NCBI GenBank assembly: GCA_025350055.1
Contig: JANXYK010000057.1
Span: 35,749-99,748 of the forward strand
Source of the DNA: Gammaproteobacteria bacterium
Lineage (GTDB): Bacteria > Pseudomonadota > Gammaproteobacteria > Steroidobacterales > Steroidobacteraceae
Direction: 5' to 3'
DNA length: 64,000 nucleotides
The translations under genes were made by a program, and so were the position numbers. The notes below the pieces were generated by a model. That model was not told the DNA's origin. It ran no database searches and was given only the letters and a program-made list of their open reading frames with translations. This document shows, piece after piece, positions 53,990 to 63,921 of this stretch. Position 1 is the first letter of the stretch; the number at the start of each line of letters is the position of its first letter.

Positions 53990-54021
53990 AATCAGCTGCC
54001 GCCAGCAATGGAACCACAAGC

Positions 54022-55176
54022 ATGAATGCTCTTGATTTCTTCGATCTGCGTGGACAACTGAGCAGCGATGAGCAGCTGGTGCAGGATAGCGTTGCACGCC
54101 TGGTCGACACGCGTGTGCTGCCGATCATCCGCGAATGCTTCGAGCAGCATCGCTTTCCGCGCGAGCTGGTGCCGGAACTCGCAGCACTGGGCCTGCTGGG
54201 CGCGAGCCTCGAGGGCTACGGCTGCGCGGGCCTGAACTCGGCTTCCTCCGGCCTGATCTGCCAGGAGTTGGAGCGTGGCGATTCCGCGCTGCGCAGCTTC
54301 GTGTCGGTGCAGTCCTCGCTCGTGATGTATCCGATCTGGGCGTACGGGAGCGAAGCGCAGAAGCAGCAGTACCTGCCGCGGCTGGCGCGCGGTGAGTTGA
54401 TCGGCTGTTTCGGTCTCACCGAACCGCACGGCGGCTCGGATCCGGCCAACATGAAGACGCGCGCGCGCAAGAGCGGCGGCGACTGGCTCATCAGCGGCTC
54501 GAAGATGTGGATCACCAACGGCGCCATCGCCGATATGTGCGTCGCCTGGGCCGACTCCGACGAGGGCGTGCGTGGCTTCATCATCGACAAGGGCACGCGC
54601 GGCTTCAGCAGCAGCGAGATCGAGAACAAGTTCTCGCTGCGCGCTTCCAACACCGGCGCGCTGTTCTTCGATGAAGTACGCGTACCCGAATCGCAGCGCC
54701 TGCCGGGCGCCGCGGGCCTCAAAGGGCCACTCTCCTGCCTGACGCAGGCGCGCTATGGCATCGCCTGGGGCGTGATTGGCGCCGCGCAGGCCTGCCTCGC
54801 GCAGATGCTGGAATACACGGCCACGCGCGAGCTGTTCGGCCGCCCGCTGGCGCAGAACCAGGCCATCCAGATCCGCTTGGCCGAGATGGCGCGCGGCATC
54901 ACGACTTCGCAGATGCTGGCGCTGCAGCTCGCGCGCCTCAAGGACAAGGGCGAGATGAAGCCCGTGCAGGTTTCCATGGCCAAGTGGCACAACTGCCGCA
55001 CGGCGCTCGATATCGCGCGCGACTGTCGCGACATGCTCGGTGGCGCGGGCATCAGCGCGGAATTCGGGCCGATCCGCCACATGCTGAATCTCGAGAGCGT
55101 GATCACTTACGAAGGTACCGAGACCATCCACCAACTGGCCGTGGGTCGCGAACTCACGGGCCGCAGCGCTTTCTGA
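54022..55176 (+). CDS. gcdH: Glutaryl-CoA dehydrogenase
   Basis: The 384-residue acyl-CoA dehydrogenase has the GCDH pattern: N-terminal DFFDLRGQLSSDEQLVQDSV, FAD block CFGLTEPHGGSDPANMKTRA, WLISGSKMWITNGAIADMCV, QARYGIAWGVIGAAQACLAQ, and the catalytic base Glu in ESVITYEGTETIHQLAVGRE. It oxidises and decarboxylates glutaryl-CoA to crotonyl-CoA, the last specific step of lysine degradation through 2-aminoadipate. It follows the ALDH7-like gene by 32 bp. The intervening enzymes (aminoadipate transaminase, 2-oxoadipate dehydrogenase) are not in the window. Confidence 0.93.
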   Translation: MNALDFFDLRGQLSSDEQLVQDSVARLVDTRVLPIIRECFEQHRFPRELVPELAALGLLGASLEGYGCAGLNSASSGLICQELERGDSALRSFVSVQSSLVMYPIWAYGSEAQKQQYLPRLARGELIGCFGLTEPHGGSDPANMKTRARKSGGDWLISGSKMWITNGAIADMCVAWADSDEGVRGFIIDKGTRGFSSSEIENKFSLRASNTGALFFDEVRVPESQRLPGAAGLKGPLSCLTQARYGIAWGVIGAAQACLAQMLEYTATRELFGRPLAQNQAIQIRLAEMARGITTSQMLALQLARLKDKGEMKPVQVSMAKWHNCRTALDIARDCRDMLGGAGISAEFGPIRHMLNLESVITYEGTETIHQLAVGRELTGRSAF

Positions 55177-55186
55177 TGCAGCACGC

Positions 55187-55702
55187 ATGACACAGGGCAC
55201 CACTGATCTCAATCCGCGGCGCCGTCGGCGCTGGCCGCTGTACCTGCTGGTGCTGGTGGCGCTGTTCGCCGGTTACACGCTGCTGGCCCTGACCTGGTCG
55301 TATTCGGAAGGCGAGCGTGTCGGCGTGTTGCAGAAGCTCTCGCGCAAAGGCTGGGTGTGCAAGACCTACGAAGGTGAACTCGCCCTCTACGTGGTCAGTG
55401 GCATGGCCCCGCAGATCTGGACCTTCACCGTGCGCGATCCGAAAGTGGCCGGGCAGCTCAATGTGGTGCTGGGCGAGCGCGTGCGGCTGCACTACGCCGA
55501 ACATCGCGGCCTGCCCTCGAGCTGCTTTGGCGACACGCCCTACTTCGTCGACGGCGTCGATTATGGCGCCACCCTGCCCGTGCTGCCCGTGCTGCCCGGC
55601 AGCCCGGCGCCCGCGCCTTCGGCCGCACCCGCCGCGCCCACTGCTCCCCCCGCTGCTCAGGCGCCGGCTTCAGCAGCCGCTGTAAATAGCGCAAATCATT
55701 AG
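55187..55702 (+). CDS. Single-pass membrane protein with Ala/Pro tail, unknown function
   Basis: The 171-residue protein has a basic N-terminus (PRRRRRWPLYLLVLVALFAG) leading into one membrane helix, a compact soluble domain (SEGERVGVLQKLSRKGWVCK, TYEGELALYVVSGMAPQIWT, VVLGERVRLHYAEHRGLPSS) and a low-complexity Ala/Pro tail from about residue 138. Similar small proteins are common in gamma- and betaproteobacteria without a known function; the soluble part looks like an OB- or SH3-like beta fold. It starts 10 bp after gcdH, so it may be co-transcribed, but it has no link to lysine metabolism that I can see. Confidence 0.75.
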   Translation: MTQGTTDLNPRRRRRWPLYLLVLVALFAGYTLLALTWSYSEGERVGVLQKLSRKGWVCKTYEGELALYVVSGMAPQIWTFTVRDPKVAGQLNVVLGERVRLHYAEHRGLPSSCFGDTPYFVDGVDYGATLPVLPVLPGSPAPAPSAAPAAPTAPPAAQAPASAAAVNSANH

Positions 55703-55762
55703 GTTTCTGGCTGGCGCTCCGGATTTCGTTCCGCGCCCGTCGTCGTCGCCTGGCGATTGCGG

Positions 55763-55791
55763 TTGCCAAAACACAACGCCTTCAGTAGAAA
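55763..55791 (+). promoter_or_regulatory. Candidate sigma-70 promoter for the pseudokinase gene
   Basis: TTGCCA (55763-55768) and TAGAAA (55786-55791) are separated by 17 bp, 64 bp before the ATG at 55856. The leader that follows is unusually A-rich for this window (ATAAAAAAACATAAGC just before the start). Confidence 0.45.
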
Positions 55792-55855
55792 GGCGAGTTC
55801 GCAGCGCCAAAATGGGGTAAAAAAGCGCTGTGGGGATGCATAAAAAAACATAAGC

Positions 55856-57892
55856 ATGAACGCCGTCAACGCCACACGACCAGACATCGCCACCATCGGA
55901 CCAGGGAGCCTGCGCGCCCGGCTCGACCTGCTGCTGCAGCACGCGATCACGCTCGAGAGTTTCGAGGCCGACGTCGCGAGCCTCTGCCAGGCGAACGGCG
56001 AAGAAATCTGGACGGTGCTCGCGCTGCTCGATCAGTACCACCGGCGCGGATTACTGCCCACGCCGCTGTTCAAGTCACTCAAGGCCTCGGCGGATCGCCG
56101 CGGCCTCGGCCGCCAGGGCGCAACACCGGCACCGGCAACGATACCGGCAGTCGCGGCAGCGCCCGCTGTGGCGCCAGCGCCGAGCGCAACGCCGCCGGCC
56201 GCAAGCGCAGCGCAGACGCCTGCAAAGACTTTGCCCGCGGGCGCGGTGCTGCGCGATCGCTACGTCATCGAGGAACTGCTGGGACGCGGCACGCGCAGCT
56301 GTGTATATCGCGCGCTCGATCGCCAGCGTCGCAAACTGCCGCAGTCTAATCAGCAGCTGGCGGTGAAGATCCTGCGCGCTTCGGCGATGACCGGGCCGGG
56401 TGCGCAGGCCAATCTGCGGATCGAGTTCCAGTGCGCGCAGTCGATGTCGCACCCGAATGTCGTCAATGTCTATGAACTCGAGCAGGACGGCCCACTCAGC
56501 TTCCTGACAATGGAGTTGCTCGATGGCGAACCGCTGGAGGCACTGCTCGAGCGCCATGGGCGGCAACCGCTGCCGCGTGCCGCAGCGCTCGCGATCATCC
56601 GCGATGTCGGTGCTGCACTGGTGCATGCGCACGAGCGCGGGGTGGTACACGGCAATCTGCAGCCGCGCCACATCATGATCACCACCAATGGCGAAGTGCG
56701 CGTGACCAATTTCGCCGCCGCGCGCGCCGACTACCTCGAGAGTGCCCCCGAGGCCAATGTCTATGCGAGTTGCGAAGCACTCGAAGGCCAGCTGCCCGAT
56801 CGACGCGACGACCTGTACGCCCTGGCTTGCATCAGCTTCGAACTATTAGCCGGACACCACCCATTCAATCGCCTGAGTTCTGCGCAAGCGCGCGGCCGTT
56901 CGCTGGTGCCGCGGCGACCAGCGCACCTGGGCAACGGCACCTGGCGCGCACTGCGCGCGGGCCTGGCGTGGCGACGCGAGAATCGCACGGTGGGCATCGG
57001 CTGGTGGCTCTCGCGCATGAGCCTGGGCGGCGCCGCGGCGCATCTGCCGACATTGCAGGAGTTGCATGTGGCGCGCCCCCCTGCGCGGCGTATGCCGCAG
57101 CGCTACGTTCTGCTGTTGTGCGGACTCGGTGTCGCCCTCGCCGCCGCGGCAGCGCTCGATCGGCTGCCTACGCCAAAACGCCTTGCCAATGGCTGGCACG
57201 AACTGCGCGCCACGCAATTCGGTAATCCGCTGCAACGACTCGGGGACTGGCTGAGCCCGGCACCGGCTGCGGTGCCGGAGGCTACTTACAAGAGCGCGGC
57301 CAGCGCCCGCCGTCCTTCCACGACCGCGGGGAATATCCAACGACACACGCGCAGCGGGGGCTCCGGTACGGCAGCGTCGACGCGCGATGAAGCCGCTCCC
57401 GAAGTCGCGACCGAAACCGCGCCAGCCCATCAACCCGCTGCAGAGTCTGCAGCGCAGCCGGTAGCCGTCGCAGCACCAGATGTCGATACAGCCGTAGTCA
57501 GCGCAGGCAGCAACGGCAGTGCACTGCACGTCGCAACCGCGTCGACACCAGCACCGCACATCGAACTGACGGCGGACAACTACACGGTGCTGCCCGGCGA
57601 GCCCGCGGCGCATGTAGTCGTGCGCCGCCGCGGCGGCCTGCAAGGCGATGTGAGTTTTGTCTGGTCGACCGAGGGCGCCAGTGCCCAACCCGAGCGCGAC
57701 TTCATCGCCTCCGGGCCGCGCGCCGAGCAGATTCCCGCCGGGGTCAGCAGCGTGACGCTGTTGGTGCCCATCGTCAGCAATGTCACGCGCACTGAATCGC
57801 GCGTGTTCTACGTGAGCATCGGCGAACCCGGCGGCGGCGCCGAACTCGGGCCCAACGCGCGCGCCTCGGTGCTGGTCACTGGCGGCAACTGA
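55856..57892 (+). CDS. Membrane pseudokinase with Calx-beta-like extracytoplasmic domain
   Basis: The 678-residue protein has a helical N-terminal domain (1-85), an Ala/Pro linker, a protein-kinase fold (about 131-395), one membrane helix (about 416-434) and an outer region ending in a Calx-beta-like domain (about 565-676, IELTADNYTVLPGEP, FVWSTEGASAQPERDF). The glycine loop GRGTRSCVYRA and K171 (LAVKIL) are kept. The catalytic loop reads HGN (265-267) instead of HRD, and the metal motif reads NFA (285-287) instead of DFG. Both essential Asp are Asn, so catalysis should be lost. D319 of helix F is kept, so the fold is probably intact. Likely a signalling scaffold. It precedes cbpA-cbpM by 25 bp. 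Confidence 0.85.
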   Translation: MNAVNATRPDIATIGPGSLRARLDLLLQHAITLESFEADVASLCQANGEEIWTVLALLDQYHRRGLLPTPLFKSLKASADRRGLGRQGATPAPATIPAVAAAPAVAPAPSATPPAASAAQTPAKTLPAGAVLRDRYVIEELLGRGTRSCVYRALDRQRRKLPQSNQQLAVKILRASAMTGPGAQANLRIEFQCAQSMSHPNVVNVYELEQDGPLSFLTMELLDGEPLEALLERHGRQPLPRAAALAIIRDVGAALVHAHERGVVHGNLQPRHIMITTNGEVRVTNFAAARADYLESAPEANVYASCEALEGQLPDRRDDLYALACISFELLAGHHPFNRLSSAQARGRSLVPRRPAHLGNGTWRALRAGLAWRRENRTVGIGWWLSRMSLGGAAAHLPTLQELHVARPPARRMPQRYVLLLCGLGVALAAAAALDRLPTPKRLANGWHELRATQFGNPLQRLGDWLSPAPAAVPEATYKSAASARRPSTTAGNIQRHTRSGGSGTAASTRDEAAPEVATETAPAHQPAAESAAQPVAVAAPDVDTAVVSAGSNGSALHVATASTPAPHIELTADNYTVLPGEPAAHVVVRRRGGLQGDVSFVWSTEGASAQPERDFIASGPRAEQIPAGVSSVTLLVPIVSNVTRTESRVFYVSIGEPGGGAELGPNARASVLVTGGN

Positions 57893-57917
57893 TTGCGGCA
57901 CCGTGCGCGCAGCGTGA

Positions 57918-58865
57918 ATGAAATACAAAGATTACTACCGCGTCCTCGGCGTTGAGCGCGGCGCCAGCAGCGACGCAATCAAGAAGGCCTATCGCAAGCT
58001 GGCGCAGAAATACCATCCGGATGTCACGAAGGATCCGGCTGGCGAGGAAAAATTCAAGGAAGTTGCCGAGGCTTACGAGACCCTCAAGGACAACGCCAAG
58101 CGCGCCGCCTACGATCAGCTCGGCGCGCATTCCGCCGGCGAGGAAATCCGTCCGCCGCCCGACTGGGGCCGGCAAGACGGCGCGGAGCCGCAGGATTTCG
58201 AAGGCCTGGACCTCGCCGACCTGCTGGCAGGCCTGGCGCGCAGCCAGGGTCGCGGCGGCAGCGGCCCTGCTTCGCTGCGACTTCCGGGCGAAGACTTCGA
58301 GGCGAAAGTCAGCATTCCGCTCGCTGCGGCGTACAGCGGCACCGAGGTGGAACTCCAGCTGGCCATGCCCGAGATCAATGCGCAGGGCTTCGTGCAGCGG
58401 GTGCCGCGCACGCTCAAGGTGCGCATCCCCAAAGGCGCGAGTGACGGCCAACGGCTGCGGCTGGCCGGCCTCGGCGGCAAGGGTCACAACGGCGGGCGCG
58501 ATGGCGACCTGTGGCTGAACATCAGCCTGCTGCCGCACCCGCTGTTTCGCGCCAGCGGACACGATCTGTTCATCGACCTGCCGCTGGTGCCCTGGGAAGC
58601 GGTGCTGGGCACGAGCATCGAGCTGCCGACACTCGGCGGAGTCGTCCAACTGAAGGTGCCGGCACATACCGACAGTGGCCGGCAGCTGCGCCTGGGCGGG
58701 CGCGGCTTGCCCAAGCCTGGTGGCGGCGCCGGCGACCTCTATGCGATTGCGCAGATCGTCGTGCCGTCGGCGCCCAGCGAGGCCGAACACAGACTCTATG
58801 AACAGCTCAAGGCGAGCGCCACGTTCAACCCGCGACAGCGCTTCGAACAGGAGAGCAAGCCGTGA
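57918..58865 (+). CDS. cbpA: CbpA-type DnaJ co-chaperone
   Basis: The 315-residue type II Hsp40 has a J domain with the Hsp70-activating HPD (H33-P-D35, in KYHPDVTKD) and a Gly-poor linker. Two DnaJ C-terminal substrate domains follow ([60 protein letters not shown]). The zinc-finger region of DnaJ is absent, as in CbpA. It works with DnaK and can bind curved DNA in the E. coli homologue. It ends in a GTGA overlap with the CbpM gene and follows the pseudokinase gene closely. Confidence 0.94.
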   Translation: MKYKDYYRVLGVERGASSDAIKKAYRKLAQKYHPDVTKDPAGEEKFKEVAEAYETLKDNAKRAAYDQLGAHSAGEEIRPPPDWGRQDGAEPQDFEGLDLADLLAGLARSQGRGGSGPASLRLPGEDFEAKVSIPLAAAYSGTEVELQLAMPEINAQGFVQRVPRTLKVRIPKGASDGQRLRLAGLGGKGHNGGRDGDLWLNISLLPHPLFRASGHDLFIDLPLVPWEAVLGTSIELPTLGGVVQLKVPAHTDSGRQLRLGGRGLPKPGGGAGDLYAIAQIVVPSAPSEAEHRLYEQLKASATFNPRQRFEQESKP

Positions 58866-59188
58866 CCACTGAATCTGAAGCGAGCAGCTGGGTCGGGGAA
58901 TGTCGCGAACTGTCGATCACCCAGCTGCAGGACTACTCGGGACTCTCGGCGCACGAGCTACAGGAACTGGTCGACTGCGGCGCGCTGCAGCCGCTGGATG
59001 AAACGGCGGCGCCGCTGGCATTCGCAAGCCATTGCCTGCTCACCGTGCGCACGGCCACGCGCCTGCGCCACAGTTTCGAGCTCGAGCCGCACGGCCTGGC
59101 CCTCGCCGTCAACCTGCTGGAGCGCATCCGCGACCTGGAAGCCCAGCTGGAGCAGGTGCGCGCACAGTTGCCGCGATCCTTTCGCTAA
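58862..59188 (+). CDS. cbpM: CbpM-type chaperone modulator
   Basis: The 108-residue helical protein starts at a GTG that overlaps the cbpA stop. Its blocks fit CbpM, a MerR-like helix-turn-helix followed by a coiled coil that binds the CbpA J domain and inhibits it: [30 protein letters not shown], and [20 protein letters not shown] with [20 protein letters not shown] at the end. Coupled translation would keep CbpA and its inhibitor in balance. Confidence 0.9.
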   Translation: MTTESEASSWVGECRELSITQLQDYSGLSAHELQELVDCGALQPLDETAAPLAFASHCLLTVRTATRLRHSFELEPHGLALAVNLLERIRDLEAQLEQVRAQLPRSFR

Positions 59189-59263
59189 GGGCGCCTACGT
59201 AGATACAAAGCGCCGCATTCGCGGCACACTGCAACCAGGCAAGCCAGACAAGCAGGAGCCATC

Positions 59264-59674
59264 ATGAACGAGCACTACCACGCCATCGTCTGGGTCGATC
59301 ACCGCGACGCCAAAATCTTTCACTTCGATGCCACCGATGTCGAACGCCTGGTTGTGCACTCCAACGCCACCGGGCGTCACCTGCAGCACAAGGCCAATAC
59401 GACCGGCAGCGGGCACAAGGGCGTCGACAAGGAATTCTTCACCCGCATCGTCACTGCGCTGACACACACCGGCGCGATCCTGCTCAGCGGCCCCGGCAAC
59501 GCCAAGACCGAGCTGAAGAATTTCATCGATGAGCAGCGCCCCGACCTGGCGCAGCGCATCTCAGGCGTTGAGACGCTCGATCACCCGACCGACGGCATGC
59601 TGGTGGCGCTGGCGCGTCGATTCTTCAAGGCTGATGACCGGATGCACTCGCAAGTGCCTCATCGAGCATCTTGA
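59264..59674 (+). CDS. eRF1-domain-like 'translational machinery' protein
   Basis: The 136-residue protein (MNEHYHAIVWVDHRDAKIFH, AILLSGPGNAKTELKNFIDE, DHPTDGMLVALARRFFKADD) matches a small proteobacterial family that resembles domain 3 of archaeal/eukaryotic release factor eRF1 and is annotated as a translational machinery protein; its role has not been shown. An AGGAG site precedes the ATG at 59264. The 3' end overlaps the convergent SDR gene by 50 bp, an unusual tail-to-tail overlap that could let the two transcripts interfere. Confidence 0.82.
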   Translation: MNEHYHAIVWVDHRDAKIFHFDATDVERLVVHSNATGRHLQHKANTTGSGHKGVDKEFFTRIVTALTHTGAILLSGPGNAKTELKNFIDEQRPDLAQRISGVETLDHPTDGMLVALARRFFKADDRMHSQVPHRAS

Positions 59675-60617
59675 TCAGCGCCGCGCGATCGTAAGTGTAG
59701 GGCTGACGCTCATTGAGCTGCACCAGCTGCGCGATCTGCTTGCTGATCGTGATCTCCGCCTCGTGCTGGTTGGGCACCACCATGTAGCGCGGCTTGGGAT
59801 TCGCTTCGAACAGGGCCAGCTCGACGGCCGCGGCCACCTCGTCAGGCTTCTTGTAGATCGAGCGATCAGTGATGCGTGTGTCCCCAATGCCCAGCCGCTT
59901 GCTCGCACTCTTGCCGATCTCGGAATCATAGTTGCCTGGTTCGACGATGCTTACCTTCACGCCCAGCGGCGCCAGCTGCGCGGCGAGCGAATCAGTGAAG
60001 GCCTCCACGGCGTGCTTGCTCATGCTGTAGGCACCCAGATCCTTGCTGGCGAGAATCCCGGAGATCGAGCCAATGGTGGTGATACGCCCCTGTTGCGCGA
60101 CGATCAGCGGCAGGAAAGCCCTGGTCATGCGGTAAGGGCCGTAAAGATTGACCGCCATCACCAGGTCGAACTCTTCGTCCTTCATATCGGCGAAGCTGCC
60201 AACCGTGGCGACGCCGGCGTTGTTCACCAGACCGTAGAGACCGCGCCCGCCCTTGGTGACAGCCTGCACGGCTGCGGCAATGTCTGCCGCACTCGTGACA
60301 TCCAGGCGCAGCGCCTGCACGTTCTTGATGGCATTGAGCGCTGCGAGATCGCTGTCCTTGCGCGCGCCGGCGTAGACGAAGTAGCCCTCGGCTGCCAGGT
60401 GCTCGGTGATGCTGCGACCGATGCCGGTGCTGGCACCGGTCACCAGTACCGCCTTGACGGGCGCGGGTACAGGCGCCGCGCCGGACGCAACCGCGGCCCC
60501 GGGCACAGTCGCCCTCGCACCATCGGCCGCGAGCGCGGCGGAACTCGCTGCAAGGCCAGCGCCCAATAACACGGTTCGGAGCAATAAAAGCAATCGAGCG
60601 CCGGAATTCACTGCCAT
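59625..60617 (-). CDS. Short-chain dehydrogenase/reductase with an N-terminal signal sequence
   Basis: The 330-residue SDR has cofactor motif TGASTGIG (60-67), NNAG (132-135), catalytic Ser around 184-186 and Y197-x3-K201 (YSMSK), all intact. Its first 31 residues (RLLLLLRTVLLGAGLAASSA, ending ALAAD) form a convincing signal peptide, followed by a 20-residue Ala/Pro linker before the Rossmann fold. SDRs need NAD(P) and normally act in the cytoplasm, so either the leader is an uncleaved membrane anchor or the enzyme works in the envelope. Substrate is unknown. A GAGGTCATC site precedes the ATG. Confidence 0.88.
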   Translation of the reverse strand: MAVNSGARLLLLLRTVLLGAGLAASSAALAADGARATVPGAAVASGAAPVPAPVKAVLVTGASTGIGRSITEHLAAEGYFVYAGARKDSDLAALNAIKNVQALRLDVTSAADIAAAVQAVTKGGRGLYGLVNNAGVATVGSFADMKDEEFDLVMAVNLYGPYRMTRAFLPLIVAQQGRITTIGSISGILASKDLGAYSMSKHAVEAFTDSLAAQLAPLGVKVSIVEPGNYDSEIGKSASKRLGIGDTRITDRSIYKKPDEVAAAVELALFEANPKPRYMVVPNQHEAEITISKQIAQLVQLNERQPYTYDRAALIKMLDEALASASGHQP

Positions 60618-60742
60618 GATGACCTCGCCAGTCCAAGATAGAATTGGGTGACTCGCGCCTACTCTGGAGCAGCGGGCTATGGCTGTAAAGCGCTGGCTCG
60701 CACCGGCCAGCGCCAGAGGAGGCCTGTCCCGGGCAAGGGCCT

Positions 60743-61171
60743 TCAGTTGATCACCGCCTCCAGCTCCCGCTCGCCGCGCAGCGAATTGGCTATCAGGCAG
60801 AGCTTCTCGGCGCGCTCGAGCAGTTCGTGCGCCCGGCTGCGATCGGCACCGGCCGCAAGCTGCAGCGTGGCCCGCGTCTTGAAACGCGAGAAACTCGTGA
60901 CGCCCTCAGTGCGCTCGAGCACGCCTGCGACCTGGCACTCGACACGCTCCCAGTCGAGCTTCGCCGCACGTGCCACGCCACGAAACGTCAGGATGAAACA
61001 ATTGGCGACTGCGGCGACCAACAAGGTCTCCGGTGACCACACATCGCCCGGCCCGTCGAACTCGGGTGGCGCGGCGGTATCGATCACAGGCACGCCCTTG
61101 GAGCTCACGGGCACGATGCCGGTGGCCGAGCCGCTGGCGCTGACACTATAGACATGCGGATAGGGATGCAT
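60743..61171 (-). CDS. OsmC/Ohr-family peroxide-stress protein
   Basis: The 142-residue protein has the OsmC fold blocks: FDGPGDVWSPETLLVAAVAN, then the first redox Cys in ANCFILTFRGVA, and the second in RAEKLCLIANSL. Both conserved cysteines are present, so thiol-dependent removal of organic hydroperoxides is expected; the sequence is closer to OsmC-like than to Ohr proteins. It starts 3 bp after the sulfide:quinone oxidoreductase stop, so it is the last gene of the leftward TolC-SQR unit. Confidence 0.9.
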   Translation of the reverse strand: MHPYPHVYSVSASGSATGIVPVSSKGVPVIDTAAPPEFDGPGDVWSPETLLVAAVANCFILTFRGVARAAKLDWERVECQVAGVLERTEGVTSFSRFKTRATLQLAAGADRSRAHELLERAEKLCLIANSLRGERELEAVIN

Positions 61172-61174
61172 GAC

Positions 61175-62317
<1,143 letters not shown>

Positions 62318-63697
62318 TCAATGTGAGTCGTTGAGATTCAGTCGCTGATCGATCGCACGCAGGTCCGCTTCGTCGAGCGCTCCGGTCAGCGCCTTGAGTT
62401 GCAGGCCGGCCAGGAACCAGTCGCCCTGCGCGCGCTGGTAGTCGGCTTCGGCCCGCAGGGAGTCGCCTTCGGCCCCGAGCAGCTCGAGCGCCGTACGCTC
62501 GCCGATCTCGGCGCCCAGTCGGGTGGCATCGCGCCGACCCGCCGTGGATGTTCGCAGTCGACCGAGCGCCTGCACGCGCGCCGCTGCAGTGATCAGTGCC
62601 AGCCAGGCTGAGCGCGTCTGCTGACGCAATTGCAGCGTGGCGCTATCCAGTTCGGCCGCAGCCTGCTGTTCGAGCGCGCGCGCCTGGTGCCGCTGCGCGC
62701 TGCGCATGCCGCCCGTGAACAGCGGCCACGACGCCTGCAGGCCGATGCTGGTCTGTCGCTGCATGATGTCGGTCGCGCCGAAGTCGCCGTTGCCGGAAAG
62801 TGAATCGCGCCCGGTCTGCGCGACCAGGCTGAGTCGCAGTGCATCGAAGGCACCGTAGCGCCCGAGCTGGGCCGCCGCGCTCTCGCGCGCCAGCTGCGAG
62901 ATCGTGAGCTGCGGACTGCCGCGCAGCGCGCGCTGGGACCACTCGTCCAGCGATTCCGGGGTTGGCAGATTGTCGGTCGCGGTGGCGGGCAGTGCTTCGA
63001 ATCCTGCAACGTCCAGACCAGTCAGATCAGTGAATGCGGCCTCGCTGAGTGTCGCGGTACTGCGCGCGTCGAGCTCCTGCACACCCACGGCATCGGCCTC
63101 AGCCTGCGCTTCGCGCATGTCGGTGACGGCAATGTCGCCCGCCTCATAGCGCGCCTGCGACTGGGCCCGCGCGCGCTCGGCTGCTGCATGCAGTCGCTGC
63201 AGTGCCTGCAGTTGGGCGCGTGCATTGAGCACCTCGAAGTAGCTCCTGGCGGTGCGCGTGATCAGCTCCTGCTGCGCCAGGCGAAACTGCGCTTCGGCAA
63301 TCCCGGCTGCCTTGCGTCCGGCGCTGGCATCGGCAAAGCGCACCGCGTCGAACAGCGGTTGCTCAGCGATAAGTGACCAGCGTGTGGCCGTGCCGCCATT
63401 CAGGCTGGTGCGAAAATCCACGCCACCCGTACTGCCAAAGCCCGGCGCGGCAAAGTAGGCTCCCTGCGTGCGACTTTCCAGATCACTGCGCCCACTGCTG
63501 CCCAAGGCCGCGAGTGTAGGCAGCCACAGTGCGCGCGCCTGTGCACGTTGCGCCTGCCCTGCGTCGCGCTTCGCCTGGGCTGCTGCGTAGACCGGATCGT
63601 GTGTCATTGCGGCGCGCCAGGCATCGGTGAAACCGATGCCGGCCGCCTCGAGTGGCAACGAGAGCAGCAGCGCAGCAGCAACGAACAGCGTTTTCAC
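62318..63697 (-). CDS. TolC-family outer-membrane efflux protein
   Basis: The 459-residue precursor starts at a GTG (63697) with signal peptide KTLFVAAALLLSLPLEAAG and has two OEP repeats: FTDAWRAAMTHDPVYAAAQA, LITRTARSYFEVLNARAQLQ, ARYEAGDIAVTDMREAQAEA in the first and ALRGSPQLTISQLARESAAA, SWPLFTGGMRSAQRHQARAL, QQTRSAWLALITAAARVQAL in the second. It forms the outer-membrane channel of a type I secretion system or RND pump. The gene upstream of DUF2892, cut by the window end, is the likely partner. Confidence 0.93.
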   Translation of the reverse strand: MKTLFVAAALLLSLPLEAAGIGFTDAWRAAMTHDPVYAAAQAKRDAGQAQRAQARALWLPTLAALGSSGRSDLESRTQGAYFAAPGFGSTGGVDFRTSLNGGTATRWSLIAEQPLFDAVRFADASAGRKAAGIAEAQFRLAQQELITRTARSYFEVLNARAQLQALQRLHAAAERARAQSQARYEAGDIAVTDMREAQAEADAVGVQELDARSTATLSEAAFTDLTGLDVAGFEALPATATDNLPTPESLDEWSQRALRGSPQLTISQLARESAAAQLGRYGAFDALRLSLVAQTGRDSLSGNGDFGATDIMQRQTSIGLQASWPLFTGGMRSAQRHQARALEQQAAAELDSATLQLRQQTRSAWLALITAAARVQALGRLRTSTAGRRDATRLGAEIGERTALELLGAEGDSLRAEADYQRAQGDWFLAGLQLKALTGALDEADLRAIDQRLNLNDSH

Positions 63698-63708
63698 GGC
63701 ACCAGTTC

Positions 63709-63921
63709 TCAGTCGGTGCTGGCTTTCAGGCCCAGCGCGCGCAGGATGCGTTCCATCAGGCACCAACGGGTCAATCCGCTCTGCAGCAGGTTGATGCCCA
63801 CAAAGGCCGTGAACCACAGCCAGTAGCTGCTCCGGTAGATCGGGCTGCCCTGCACGCCCAGTGCGAGCGATAGCAGGATGAAAGTGCCGGCAATGACACG
63901 GGTAAGTTGCCATGAGGTCAT
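63709..63921 (-). CDS. DUF2892 (YgaP-like) small membrane protein
   Basis: The 70-residue protein (TRVIAGTFILLSLALGVQGS, YWLWFTAFVGINLLQSGLTR, CLMERILRALGLK) has the two-helix DUF2892 pattern, the membrane part of YgaP without the rhodanese domain. The conserved N-x-x-Q-S and a C-terminal Cys (WCLME) are present. Such proteins recur beside sulfur-oxidising or RND/TolC genes. Its ATG overlaps the upstream gene's stop (ATGA) and it ends 11 bp before tolC. Confidence 0.88.
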   Translation of the reverse strand: MTSWQLTRVIAGTFILLSLALGVQGSPIYRSSYWLWFTAFVGINLLQSGLTRWCLMERILRALGLKASTD

